Part shown: one piece after another, positions 1 through 7,265 of the stretch
Layout: each line of letters starts with the position of its first letter
Numbering within the stretch: the stretch's first letter is position 1
Origin: CAYSBE01 sp044337585
GTDB taxonomy: Bacteria > Bacteroidota > Bacteroidia > UKL13-3
Direction of reading: 5' to 3'
DNA length: 16,406 nucleotides
Assembly: GCA_044337585.1 (NCBI GenBank)
Contig: JBIINH010000035.1
Coordinates: forward strand, 1 to 16,406
The notes under the pieces: model-generated
Databases searched by the model: none
What the model was told of the DNA's origin: nothing
Seen by the model: only the letters and a program-made list of their open reading frames with translations
Position numbers and translations under genes: made by a program

Positions 1-15
1 ATTAATTTTTAAGAT

Positions 16-1401
16 ATGTACATCCAACAACTTTATACCAATTGCCTTGCTCAAGCTGCATATTATATTGAAAGTAATGGCGAAGCTGCCATCATTGACC
101 CACTGCGTGATTATGCGCAATACATTACGATGGCTGAAAGTCGCGGGGCAAAAATCAAATACATTTTTGAAACCCATTTTCATGCTGATTTTGTTAGCGG
201 ACATATTGATTTAGCAAAACAAACCGGTGCAAAAATTATTTATGGCCCAACCACCCAAACATCATATACCGTTCATATAGCAAGTGATGGAGAAAAATTA
301 GCCTTGGGTGATGTCTCTTTCACAGTTCTTCATACTCCGGGCCACACACCCGAATCTAGTTGCTACATGTTATCTGATACAAACAACAAACCTCATGCAG
401 TTTTTACAGGCGACACTTTATTTGTTGGCGATGTAGGTCGACCAGATTTATTGGATGGCATGATGACCAAAGAAGAACTTGCGGGTATGATGTACGACTC
501 ACTGCGCAATAAACTAATGACCCTTCCTGATGATGTAATTGTATATCCTGCACATGGTGCCGGAAGTGCCTGCGGAAAAAATATCGGTAAAGAAACCTTC
601 AGCACCATTGGCGAACAAAAGCAAAATAACTATGCCCTACAGCCTATGAGTAAAGAGCAATTTATCAAAACAATTACTGAAGGTATTCAACCTGCTCCTG
701 CCTATTTCTTTGCAGATGCGAAATTGAACAAGCAAGGTTATGCCTCATTTGATGACGTGGTAATAACCGGGCAAACTGCTTTGGATATTGCCCCATTTGA
801 AAGCAAAATGAAAGCAGGTGCTGTGATTATTGATACACGCATCCCTGATGTTTTTGAGCAGGGATTTATTCGTGGGTCGCTCAACTTTGGCCTAAATGGA
901 CAATATGCTATTTGGGCTGCCACCTTACTTGATTTACATACTCCATTGCTTATTGTTGCTGAAAACGGAAAAGAAGCAGAAAGTATAGAACGACTGACAA
1001 GAGTTGGCTTCGACAATATACTAGGATATATAAATGGCGGTTTTGAAACCTGGCTAAATGCCGAAAAACGTTACGATATGGTGATTTCGGTAGATGCCGA
1101 AGAATTTGAACTGGATGCGAAACATACCGATATCAGTATTATAGATGTTCGTAAATCGGGCGAATGGAATGACGGTCACCTGAAAAAAGCACTTCATTTT
1201 CCGCTCGATAACCTGACCAAAGACTACGAAAAACTGGATAAAGAAAAAGAATACCTCATTCACTGTGCTGGCGGCTATCGTTCGATGATTGCTGCTTCAT
1301 ACCTGAAATCGAAAGGCTTTGAACGTGTAAAAAATGTATCTGGCGGTTATGGAGTTATCAAAGACCTGAATTTGGATTTTGAAAAGGCATCAGCTAAATA
1401 G
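16..1401 (+). CDS. MBL-fold metallohydrolase with two rhodanese domains (persulfide dioxygenase-like)
   Basis: 461 residues. Residues 1-200 form a metallo-beta-lactamase fold of the ETHE1/persulfide dioxygenase type. The metal-binding motif THFHAD is at 53-58 (His54, His56, Asp58), with further ligands expected at His110 (TPGH), Asp133 (TGDT) and His180 (YPAHG). Family members oxidise glutathione persulfide to sulfite with one Fe(II). Two rhodanese domains follow (about 255-350 and 360-455). The second keeps the sulfur-carrying cysteine (Cys417 in HCAGGYR). In the first, the equivalent loop reads VAENGKE with no cysteine, so it is probably catalytically dead. The start MYIQQLYTNCLA is the usual start of the family, so the gene is complete although only 15 bases precede it. 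No signal peptide is visible, so it should be cytoplasmic. Its role in sulfide/persulfide detoxification is inferred from the family; it could also act on other thiol-bound sulfur. Confidence 0.88.
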   Translation: MYIQQLYTNCLAQAAYYIESNGEAAIIDPLRDYAQYITMAESRGAKIKYIFETHFHADFVSGHIDLAKQTGAKIIYGPTTQTSYTVHIASDGEKLALGDVSFTVLHTPGHTPESSCYMLSDTNNKPHAVFTGDTLFVGDVGRPDLLDGMMTKEELAGMMYDSLRNKLMTLPDDVIVYPAHGAGSACGKNIGKETFSTIGEQKQNNYALQPMSKEQFIKTITEGIQPAPAYFFADAKLNKQGYASFDDVVITGQTALDIAPFESKMKAGAVIIDTRIPDVFEQGFIRGSLNFGLNGQYAIWAATLLDLHTPLLIVAENGKEAESIERLTRVGFDNILGYINGGFETWLNAEKRYDMVISVDAEEFELDAKHTDISIIDVRKSGEWNDGHLKKALHFPLDNLTKDYEKLDKEKEYLIHCAGGYRSMIAASYLKSKGFERVKNVSGGYGVIKDLNLDFEKASAK

Positions 1402-1407
1402 AACTCA

Positions 1408-1437
1408 AAAAAAGCCGACCACTTGGTCGGCTTTTTT
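1408..1437. terminator. Bidirectional rho-independent terminator
   Basis: A 13-bp perfect stem (1408-1420 with 1425-1437) with loop ACTT. The GC core is GCCGACC/GGTCGGC, flanked by A-runs on the left and T-runs on the right, so it has a U-tract on either strand. It lies between two converging genes, 6 bases after the stop of the MBL/rhodanese gene and 14 bases from the stop of the TonB receptor, and can serve both. Confidence 0.92.
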
Positions 1438-1451
1438 ATTACAGGCTTTTA

Positions 1452-3662
1452 TCAAAATTTAACTTGCAACGAAAGAAAATAATTTCGTCCCGGTGCTGCA
1501 AAATACAGTGGTGTTATTGTTCCTCGGGTATTTCCGCTGTTATCATATTGCAATACATTACTGAATAGTGCTGTATTTCCCCAAGTTACAAATTGCTCGT
1601 CAAGCAAGTTGTTTACCTGAAAACGCAACATCACATCTTTGCCCAGCCATTGCTTCAAAGACAATCCTATTTGTAAATCGGTAAGGGTGTAAGCATTGAT
1701 GCGCGCTTCTTCAGTAGCACTATTATCCACAAACTGCTCGCCTACATAGCGTACATTCAAATCAACATACAGAAATTTAAAAGGAATATAACGAATGCCT
1801 TGATTGGAAATAATGGAAGGTGTGAGTGCCGGAGTCGTATTTTTATAATTGATACCTACACTGGCAAAATTACTATCACTGTAATATTGTGTAATATCAG
1901 CTATGGTATTTTTACTAAATACCGAGGCAAGCATCAGGTGCAATTTGGGATGTACTTTCCAAATCGCATCTACTTCTATTCCTGCACGGGTACTAGTTTT
2001 TACATTGGTGGTAATGGGGTAGCCAAATGCGTTAATATCACCGGTGTTGATGATGGCATTGTCAAATAGCATATAGTACACATTGGCATTAAGCTGCAAG
2101 TTGTTCCTATTCACTTTTACACCTGCCTCAATATCCGTTACCATTTCTGGTTTAATATCATCCTGTTTCACATCGCGTGTGGCATAATCATCTTGGAAAT
2201 AGTCAAATCTAGTAGGTTCACGAGAAGTAATTCCTGCCATACCATAAATGCTTACCACATCAGAAAATGCGTACTGTGCGCCTGCTTTGGGATTGATAAA
2301 GGTCCAACTCATATCTTCAGAACCAAAAGGTGGCGCAGCATACTGCAACGTTTGCGCTTCGTATTGAAATGCTGCATAGCGCATTTGCAAATCAGCATAG
2401 AGATTAAACTTTGGAGTGAGGTAATAATTGATTTTTGCAAATGCCGATGCTTCCTGTTTAAAGCCTGTATTGAAATAAGCTCGTTGGTTGGGCGCAATTC
2501 CTGACGGATAATTTTGCATCCATTGTGTTTCCATGAAATGGTCGGATGAAAAACTGTTGGCATGAACACCTGCATCAAATTGTAATTTACGGGTGTGATA
2601 ATAGTAGGAAGCAAATCCTCCATAAAAATGCTGATCGAGCCTATATGATACCATGGCATCTGTTTGGGTAAGGGTATCATTTCCCAATATTGGATTTGGC
2701 ATATTGTAGAATGAATAAGGGAAAAATGTACTACCAGCAAAAAATACCTGAAACTGTGGCGCAACACCTCGTGCATAATAAGCCGAGGCGTTTATGCCAC
2801 TTTTACGACTTAAACTGTATTGGTATTGTAGTTGAAAAAAGTTTTGCCTGAAACGATCGCTTTCATTTAGTGTAAACGGATTGGCTCTGCGATTTTGGCT
2901 TAGTGTTGCTTTGTCGATGCCTGTGTAAGCCAACTGCGATTGTGCACCGCCACCCCACATATTGAATTTGAGCAACGACTTGTTTCCAAACCGACCAACA
3001 CTAATAAAATAAGAACTGATTTCGCTGCCCGACCTCTCGCGGTAGCCATCGGTTGCAAGATTTGAAAGCCGCACATACGTAGCGTATTTTCCCATGCGAC
3101 CTGTTTGCACTTCAGCGGTTAGCCTGCGTGAGTTGAATGAGCCGAAGCCAAGGTTGATTTCTGCACCCGGTTGCTCACTTAGGTTGCGCGACTGAATATT
3201 AACCGACCCGCCAAATGCCGCAGCACCGTTGGTTGATGTGCCCACACCGCGCTGAACCTGTACCGATTGGGCACTGCTGGCCAAATCGGCAAAGTTGTTG
3301 AAGAAGGTACCCTGATTTTCGGGGTCGTTTACCGGCACTCCATTTACTGTAAGGTTGATGCGCGACTGATCCAAGCCCCGCAATCTGAAAAAACTGTAGC
3401 CAATCCCGGTTCCGTTATCACTGTAGCCGTGAATGGATGGTGCACGTTGCAATACCACGGGCAAATCTGCACCATAATAAAGTTGTTTGAGCTGCGTGCT
3501 GCTCAGGTTAAATTGTGTAACGGGCACATTTTGTCGTGCCCGGATAGCTGAAAGTACCACCTCTTCGAGTTGTGTTTGCCGGGTGGTGTCGGCATCAGTT
3601 TGTGCGGCAACCGCTGTAGTAATAGTAATGGCGGCTGCAAGCAAGGTTTTTTTGTGAAACAT
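1452..3662 (-). CDS. TonB-dependent outer-membrane receptor under TPP riboswitch control (predicted thiamin/precursor uptake)
   Basis: 736 residues from the ATG at 3662. An in-frame TTG at 3674 would add four residues, but the ATG begins a clean signal peptide (MFHKKTLLAAAITITTAVAA, cut before QTDAD). A TonB-box-like segment EEVVLSA follows at about 33-39. The plug domain (about 45-165) contains FFRLRGLDQSRINLTVNG and GAAAFGGSVNIQSRN. The rest is a 22-strand-type beta-barrel rich in aromatic, alternating strands that ends in the C-terminal Phe (LQVKF) recognised for outer-membrane insertion. There is no N-terminal carboxypeptidase-like domain and no SusD partner, so it is not a SusC. The TPP riboswitch upstream is direct evidence for thiamin-responsive expression. 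Riboswitch-linked TonB receptors of this phylum are predicted thiamin transporters. No inner-membrane partner such as pnuT is adjacent; the gene stands alone. Confidence 0.9.
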   Translation of the reverse strand: MFHKKTLLAAAITITTAVAAQTDADTTRQTQLEEVVLSAIRARQNVPVTQFNLSSTQLKQLYYGADLPVVLQRAPSIHGYSDNGTGIGYSFFRLRGLDQSRINLTVNGVPVNDPENQGTFFNNFADLASSAQSVQVQRGVGTSTNGAAAFGGSVNIQSRNLSEQPGAEINLGFGSFNSRRLTAEVQTGRMGKYATYVRLSNLATDGYRERSGSEISSYFISVGRFGNKSLLKFNMWGGGAQSQLAYTGIDKATLSQNRRANPFTLNESDRFRQNFFQLQYQYSLSRKSGINASAYYARGVAPQFQVFFAGSTFFPYSFYNMPNPILGNDTLTQTDAMVSYRLDQHFYGGFASYYYHTRKLQFDAGVHANSFSSDHFMETQWMQNYPSGIAPNQRAYFNTGFKQEASAFAKINYYLTPKFNLYADLQMRYAAFQYEAQTLQYAAPPFGSEDMSWTFINPKAGAQYAFSDVVSIYGMAGITSREPTRFDYFQDDYATRDVKQDDIKPEMVTDIEAGVKVNRNNLQLNANVYYMLFDNAIINTGDINAFGYPITTNVKTSTRAGIEVDAIWKVHPKLHLMLASVFSKNTIADITQYYSDSNFASVGINYKNTTPALTPSIISNQGIRYIPFKFLYVDLNVRYVGEQFVDNSATEEARINAYTLTDLQIGLSLKQWLGKDVMLRFQVNNLLDEQFVTWGNTALFSNVLQYDNSGNTRGTITPLYFAAPGRNYFLSLQVKF

Positions 3663-3686
3663 AAAAAAGAACAATTTTGGTGAAAC

Positions 3687-3713
3687 AAAAACAGCAACCG
3701 GGGCGGGTTGCTG
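3687..3713 (-). terminator. Intrinsic terminator in the leader (riboswitch expression platform)
   Basis: On the minus strand an 8-bp perfect stem CAGCAACC/GGTTGCTG (3713-3706 with 3699-3692) with a 6-nt loop is followed at once by TTTTTGTTT. It lies between the TPP aptamer and the receptor start codon and ends about 25 bases before the ATG. The arrangement indicates transcription attenuation: TPP bound, terminator formed, receptor off. I see no long, convincing anti-terminator. The best candidate is a weak bulged pairing of GGTTTGT (about 3747-3753) with the terminator's 5' arm. Confidence 0.78.
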
Positions 3714-3736
3714 CTGAAATTTTGTTTACCAACTTG

Positions 3737-3784
3737 GAAGCATACAAACCTATGGCTTGCATGCAGCGAAAAGCTATGCTTCTC
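3737..3784 (-). promoter_or_regulatory. Leader linker with mutually exclusive hairpins
   Basis: Between aptamer and terminator the minus strand can fold into two local hairpins with the same ATA loop: a 7-bp stem (3784-3778 with 3774-3768) and an 11-bp stem with two or three G-T pairs (3764-3754 with 3750-3740). Alternatively GAAGCATA (3782-3775) pairs perfectly over 8 bases with TATGCTTC (3744-3737). That pairing breaks the short hairpin and the base of the long one. The alternatives suggest a switching element that passes the state of the aptamer to the terminator. The pairings are visible; the switching is inference. Confidence 0.5.
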
Positions 3785-3785
3785 G

Positions 3786-3862
3786 TCTTCTCCCTTCGCA
3801 GGCATTATCCTGATCAGGTTCCAAGGGTATTATCTCAGGCTTTTTACAGCCACCCCTAAAGA
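3786..3862 (-). promoter_or_regulatory. TPP riboswitch (THI element)
   Basis: The minus strand reads, in order, all conserved TPP-aptamer blocks: GGGGTG, then a P3 arm ending CTGAGATAATACCC, then GAACCTGATCAGGATAATGCC, then GCGAAGGGA. A P1 helix closes the element, with TCTT (3862-3859) pairing with AAGA (3789-3786). The order and spacing match well-known TPP aptamers such as that of E. coli thiM. It senses thiamin pyrophosphate and here leads the TonB receptor gene starting at 3662, with about 120 bases of linker and terminator in between. Confidence 0.95.
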
Positions 3863-3868
3863 CTGATA

Positions 3869-3876
3869 CAAATAAA
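3869..3876 (-). promoter_or_regulatory. Possible -7 promoter box for the riboswitch leader
   Basis: TTTATTTG on the minus strand matches 7 of 8 positions of the Bacteroidota -7 consensus TAnnTTTG. It lies 6 bases before the 5' end of the aptamer, a sensible distance for a transcript starting just ahead of P1. I see no clear -33 TTG box, so this is tentative. Confidence 0.35.
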
Positions 3877-3990
3877 CGAAAAAAGTGGAACGTATACACG
3901 CTATTATTCACTTAGAGAAGAATTACTATTTATGCAATTCATTTCTTAATATTAGCACGGACAGATGACTCTTAGTATGTAGATGCATTT

Positions 3991-4288
3991 ATGACAGTCT
4001 TCGTACTTATGTTATTCGGGCTATTTATAGACAAATTAATTGTATTTGACAATAACGATACAGAAATGCATCCGTCATGGCTAAATGTGCACAATTTAAA
4101 GGGTTGAAAGTAATACTTTGGGAAACCATGCTGATTACCTTTGTTATACTCTGAATTACAAATGAGATTAAATCTACACCGACTGGCTGGGAGGTTTTGG
4201 TGTTGATGTGTTTATTTTAATTTTTTCTTTAGCACTGTTATTTTTGAAAACAGGTAATCAAAGTGGAAAAGAAATTGTAATCAAATAA
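3991..4288 (+). pseudogene. Decayed small membrane-protein gene (unrecognised)
   Basis: This stretch holds no intact gene, but three successive pieces in three frames each read as membrane-protein-like. The first is an open stretch from the ATG at 3991 to the stop at 4105-4107 (MTVFVLMLFGLFIDKL...). The second starts at about 4104 in another frame (LKVILWETMLITFVIL, then a stop). The third, about 4175-4288 in the last frame, reads DWLGGFGVDVFILIFSLA then LLFLKTGNQSGKEIVIK and a stop. Overlapping hydrophobic pieces joined by frameshifts and one stop suggest a broken gene. I cannot assign a family. Chance hydrophobicity of AT-rich DNA is the main alternative. The bases from 3877 to 3990 show nothing I recognise. 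Confidence 0.4.
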
Positions 4289-4299
4289 ACTGACTACAA

Positions 4300-5820
4300 C
4301 TAGTTTTTCATCTTTTCAAAATCATAACTTAGGAAGTCGATAAAATCATTCACTTTTACTGTAATGCCATTGATATTGCCACCAATTATGTTAAATTTTA
4401 TTGGTTCTACGCCACATGTAAGATCGCTGTAATAACAAACAAATTCATTATTGCCGATATACTTTATAGTACCTACATTTTGCGAGTGATTCTCGAAATA
4501 TAATTTAAGAATGCCCTTTTCATTTTTCACCCACACTTTACCATAAAATGAATTACTAAAAGTGCCTGTGTATTCATCTACTTTCAAAGGCAATTTGGGT
4601 TTGCGGGCAGCAAGGCTATCCCATCTAGCTAGCTTTTCTTGCTCTGCCTTTCGTGAATTCACACCACTGTTGTAATATGCCGCACTCAAGTTTCGATATG
4701 GGACATTTAAGTATGCTTCAATTACCTGTTTGCACAAGGCATCATATAAGCTATTGGCATCTGTATTGGTATACACAATTACACCTAAGTTTTCTTCAGG
4801 AATCAATTCGGTTTTGGTAACGAATCCGTTGGCACCACCACTATGTTCGAACACCCTGCGATTTTCGTAATCGTAGCTGCGCCAACCTAATCCATACGTG
4901 ATAAAGTGACGGGTTTTAAAAAGCCCTCCCCAACTATCATTTACCACCATTGCCGATTTGCGTGTTTCGCGTATTGTTTCGGCTGCAATAAGTTGCTTTC
5001 CATTGTACTTGCCATTATTCAATTGCAGCAAAAGCCATTTACTCATATCGGCCACACACGATTGGATAGAGGCACTAGGCCCCATATTATCAATATTGGC
5101 AAGGGGAATTATTTGTATTTGTTCTTTTACAAGCGTATGTGGTTTACAAGCATTTGTATCATTTACCATTTCTAAATAACGTGTATTGGTATGCACCATA
5201 CCCATTGGGTTGAAAAAACGGTATTTCAAAAAATCATCCCACGAGGTGTCAGTAATGGCTGGAATAATTTCTCCAGCGGTAATATATGCTGCATTGCAAT
5301 AGCCGTAAGTGTATCGAAAAGGAAATTTTTCAGGCGTTTGTCCTAGCTTTTCAATTATTTGTTTTCGGGTAAGTGTGCTTCCCCAGTTAAGAAAATCTCC
5401 TTGAAAAGTTTGAAGACCTATACGATGACATAACAAATCACGTACACTGCACATATCAGTATAGGCGGGATTATTCAATTTAAAGTAAGGCAAGTAAGTG
5501 GTAACCTTTTCGTCTAATTTCAAACGCTTTTCGCTATCAAGCATTGCAAGGGCAGTGCCCGTAAACGCTTTGCTATTGCTTGCAATTTGAAATAAGGTAT
5601 ATTCATTCACCTTTTCTGGCTTTCCGTTCACACGCTCACCATAGCCTTTGCTCACTACCACTTTCCCGTCTTTTACCACAGCAATGGCAAGTCCTGGAAT
5701 TTGCCAACGCTGCATTTCACGTTGGATATATGCATCAAGCGAATCGGTGATAAAGGCAGGCTGAGCAATAGCAGCCAAAAGGTTGGATAAAAAGAGTAAG
5801 AAACAAATTAGGTAACGCAT
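4300..5820 (-). CDS. Secreted beta-lactamase-family serine hydrolase with C-terminal DUF3471-like domain
   Basis: 506 residues from the ATG at 5820. The reading frame is open 20 codons further, but that extension runs through the terminator of the upstream gapA gene, and the ATG begins a signal peptide (MRYLICFLLFLSNLLAAIAQ). Residues 25-370 are the class C beta-lactamase/penicillin-binding-protein fold. The catalytic SxxK is S81-N-S-K84 (ASNSKAFTG), the YxN motif is Y174-C-N176, and HSGG at 326-329 replaces the KTG box. Residues about 410-500 match the small beta-rich DUF3471-type tail often found on these proteins (YTGTFSNSFYGKVWV). Such proteins are usually periplasmic peptidases or esterases acting on D-amino-acid or small ester substrates rather than resistance enzymes; the substrate here is unknown. 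It is a single gene, 81 bases downstream of gapA and separated from it by a terminator. Confidence 0.87.
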   Translation of the reverse strand: MRYLICFLLFLSNLLAAIAQPAFITDSLDAYIQREMQRWQIPGLAIAVVKDGKVVVSKGYGERVNGKPEKVNEYTLFQIASNSKAFTGTALAMLDSEKRLKLDEKVTTYLPYFKLNNPAYTDMCSVRDLLCHRIGLQTFQGDFLNWGSTLTRKQIIEKLGQTPEKFPFRYTYGYCNAAYITAGEIIPAITDTSWDDFLKYRFFNPMGMVHTNTRYLEMVNDTNACKPHTLVKEQIQIIPLANIDNMGPSASIQSCVADMSKWLLLQLNNGKYNGKQLIAAETIRETRKSAMVVNDSWGGLFKTRHFITYGLGWRSYDYENRRVFEHSGGANGFVTKTELIPEENLGVIVYTNTDANSLYDALCKQVIEAYLNVPYRNLSAAYYNSGVNSRKAEQEKLARWDSLAARKPKLPLKVDEYTGTFSNSFYGKVWVKNEKGILKLYFENHSQNVGTIKYIGNNEFVCYYSDLTCGVEPIKFNIIGGNINGITVKVNDFIDFLSYDFEKMKN

Positions 5821-5844
5821 AAGACAATTTTTTGAATCGGTGAA

Positions 5845-5877
5845 AATAAAAAAACTCCGTGAATCGTCACGGAGTTT
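5845..5877 (-). terminator. Rho-independent terminator of gapA
   Basis: An 11-bp perfect stem AAACTCCGTGA/TCACGGAGTTT (5852-5862 with 5867-5877) with a 4-nt loop. On the minus strand it continues into TTTTTTTATTTTC. It starts about 25 bases after the gapA stop and overlaps the false N-terminal extension of the hydrolase gene, which supports the shorter hydrolase start. Confidence 0.88.
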
Positions 5878-5901
5878 CAAAACTATATGTTGATGCTATA
5901 T

Positions 5902-6900
5902 TTATTTCACATTATCCATAAAGCAGATCAAATCAACTAATTTATTTGAATATCCCCACTCATTGTCATACCATGAAACCACTTTTACGAAGTTATTGTT
6001 TAATGATATACCAGCATCTGCATCAAAAATAGAAGTGCGGGCATCACCAAGAAAATCATTTGAAACTACTGCTTCTTCGGTATATCCCAAAATACCTTTC
6101 AATTCATTTTCCGAAGCTTTTTTCATTGCGGCTTTAATTTCTTCATATGAAGCACCTTTTTCTAAGCGGCAAGTCAAATCCACAACTGATACGTTTGGCG
6201 TAGGTACACGGAAACTCATTCCGGTAAGTTTGCCTTTCAATTCAGGAATAACTAGACCAACAGCTTTAGCAGCACCGGTTGATGAAGGGATGATGTTTTG
6301 ATAGGCACCACGGCCACCGCGCCAGTCTTTAGCCGAAGGACCATCAACTGTTTTTTGTGTAGCTGTAACAGCATGCACAGTCGTCATCAATCCTTCCAAA
6401 ATACCAAAATTATCGTTCAATACTTTGGCTACAGGAGCAAGGCAATTTGTTGTACAAGAAGCGTTCGACACAATGGTCATATCGGCAGTATATTTCAGGT
6501 GGTTCACACCCATTACAAAAGTTGGTGTATCGTCTTTGGCGGGAGCGCTCATGATAACACGCTTGGCACCGGCTGTAATATGCTTGGCAGCAGTATCCAT
6601 AGTAAGAAACAAACCTGTAGATTCAACCACATATTCAGCACCAATGGCATCCCATTTTAGGTTTGCCGGATCTTTTTCGGCCGTAACACGAATTTTTTTG
6701 CCGTTTACTACCAACATGCCGTTTTCTACACTAACCGTACCGTTGAAACGGCCGTGGGTTGAGTCATATTTAAGCATATACGCCATATAATCAACCTCGA
6801 TAAGGTCGTTTATGCCTACGATTTCTACATGAGGGTTGTTGATGGCAGCCCTGAAAACCAAGCGGCCAATTCGGCCAAAACCATTGATTCCTATTTTCAT
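5902..6900 (-). CDS. gapA: Glyceraldehyde-3-phosphate dehydrogenase, type I
   Basis: 332 residues, the normal length for the family. It oxidises and phosphorylates glyceraldehyde 3-phosphate to 1,3-bisphosphoglycerate with NAD in the cytoplasm. Visible features are the Rossmann dinucleotide loop NGFGRIGR (6-13), Asp32 (in GINDL) which favours NAD over NADP, the active-site motif ASCTTNCLAP with catalytic Cys149, and the base His176 in TTVHAVTATQ. The C-terminal NAD-contact segment SWYDNEWGYSNKL is intact. It is transcribed alone from its own promoter and has its own terminator. The next enzyme of the pathway, pgk, lies about 450 bases upstream on the same strand but behind a tRNA gene. Confidence 0.98.
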   Translation of the reverse strand: MKIGINGFGRIGRLVFRAAINNPHVEIVGINDLIEVDYMAYMLKYDSTHGRFNGTVSVENGMLVVNGKKIRVTAEKDPANLKWDAIGAEYVVESTGLFLTMDTAAKHITAGAKRVIMSAPAKDDTPTFVMGVNHLKYTADMTIVSNASCTTNCLAPVAKVLNDNFGILEGLMTTVHAVTATQKTVDGPSAKDWRGGRGAYQNIIPSSTGAAKAVGLVIPELKGKLTGMSFRVPTPNVSVVDLTCRLEKGASYEEIKAAMKKASENELKGILGYTEEAVVSNDFLGDARTSIFDADAGISLNNNFVKVVSWYDNEWGYSNKLVDLICFMDNVK

Positions 6901-6938
6901 TTTGTATTAATTTATGTGTTTTCAAGTGAATGAGGGCG

Positions 6939-6969
6939 CAAAGTTACCCCACACAAATTTTTAAACAAA
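6939..6969 (-). promoter_or_regulatory. gapA promoter, Bacteroidota type
   Basis: On the minus strand TTTG (6969-6966) is followed after 19 bases by TAACTTTG (6946-6939), a full match to the phylum's -33 TTTG / -7 TAnnTTTG promoter with usual spacing. The -7 box ends 38 bases before the gapA ATG. Confidence 0.75.
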
Positions 6970-6973
6970 TATT

Positions 6974-7003
6974 TTTGCCATTTAAAAAGTATCCCTACAT
7001 TTG
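6974..7003 (+). promoter_or_regulatory. tRNA-Glu promoter, Bacteroidota type
   Basis: TTTG (6974-6977), 18 bases, then TACATTTG (6996-7003): a full match to -33 TTTG / -7 TAnnTTTG. The -7 box ends 21 bases before the mature tRNA 5' end, leaving a short leader for RNase P. It is back to back with the gapA promoter, the two -33 boxes being only a few bases apart. Confidence 0.72.
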
Positions 7004-7024
7004 CGCTCCCAAAAAGAATTAATC

Positions 7025-7096
7025 GGCCCGTTCGTCTATCGGTTAGGACGTTAGGTTTTCATCCTGAAAAGAGGAGTTCGATTCTCCTACGGGCTA
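7025..7096 (+). tRNA. tRNA-Glu (anticodon TTC)
   Basis: The full cloverleaf folds by eye: acceptor stem GGCCCGT/ACGGGCT, D-stem GTC/GAC, anticodon stem TTAGG/CCTGA with loop TTTTCAT (anticodon TTC), 4-nt variable loop, T-arm AGGAG/CTCCT with loop TTCGATT, discriminator A. The CCA end is not encoded (next bases CAAG), so it is added after transcription. It is followed at once by its own terminator and lies between gapA and pgk on the opposite strand. Confidence 0.96.
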
Positions 7097-7112
7097 CAAG
7101 AAAAGCAAAATC

Positions 7113-7142
7113 AAAGCTTCACCAAATGGTGGGGCTTTTTTT
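7113..7142 (+). terminator. Rho-independent terminator of the tRNA-Glu transcript
   Basis: An 11-bp stem (7113-7123 with 7128-7138, two G-T pairs) with loop AAAT and a run of seven T from 7136. It starts 16 bases behind the tRNA. Confidence 0.85.
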
Positions 7143-7205
7143 ATGCGCTAAGATTTTGTATAAATTGGGATTATCAGCTTTTCTTGGAGCCTTAGGGGAA
7201 TGCCG

Positions 7206-7250
7206 GCCCTGCAATCTCGCTGCGGGCTAAAATGAGCCACGGGCTCATTT
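7206..7250. repeat. Two adjacent hairpins in non-coding DNA, possible dispersed intergenic repeat
   Basis: A GC-rich hairpin (7206-7211 with 7222-7227, one bulged T) is followed two bases later by a perfect 9-bp hairpin AAATGAGCC/GGCTCATTT (7230-7238 with 7242-7250) around ACG. Neither is followed by a T-run, so they are not classical terminators. The segment from about 7200 to 7280 is GC-richer than the surrounding spacer and has no coding potential, as expected for a palindromic intergenic repeat. There is only one copy in this window, so repeat status is a guess. Confidence 0.4.
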
Positions 7251-7265
7251 CTATACACCCACACG

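Noticed and set aside
2309..2776. 155-codon open frame on the minus strand inside the TonB receptor gene
   Set aside because: It is a frame shadow of a well-supported receptor gene, without family motifs.
3677..3859. Short plus-strand open frame across the riboswitch leader
   Set aside because: The region is fully explained by the TPP aptamer, linker hairpins and terminator on the minus strand.
5821..5880. N-terminal extension of the beta-lactamase-family protein (MKLRDDSRSFF...)
   Set aside because: It is translated from the gapA terminator hairpin, and a proper signal peptide starts at the ATG at 5820.
7230..7250. Perfect hairpin taken as a terminator for pgk or the tRNA
   Set aside because: No T-run follows on either strand; real terminators flank it at 7113-7142 and 7288-7316.
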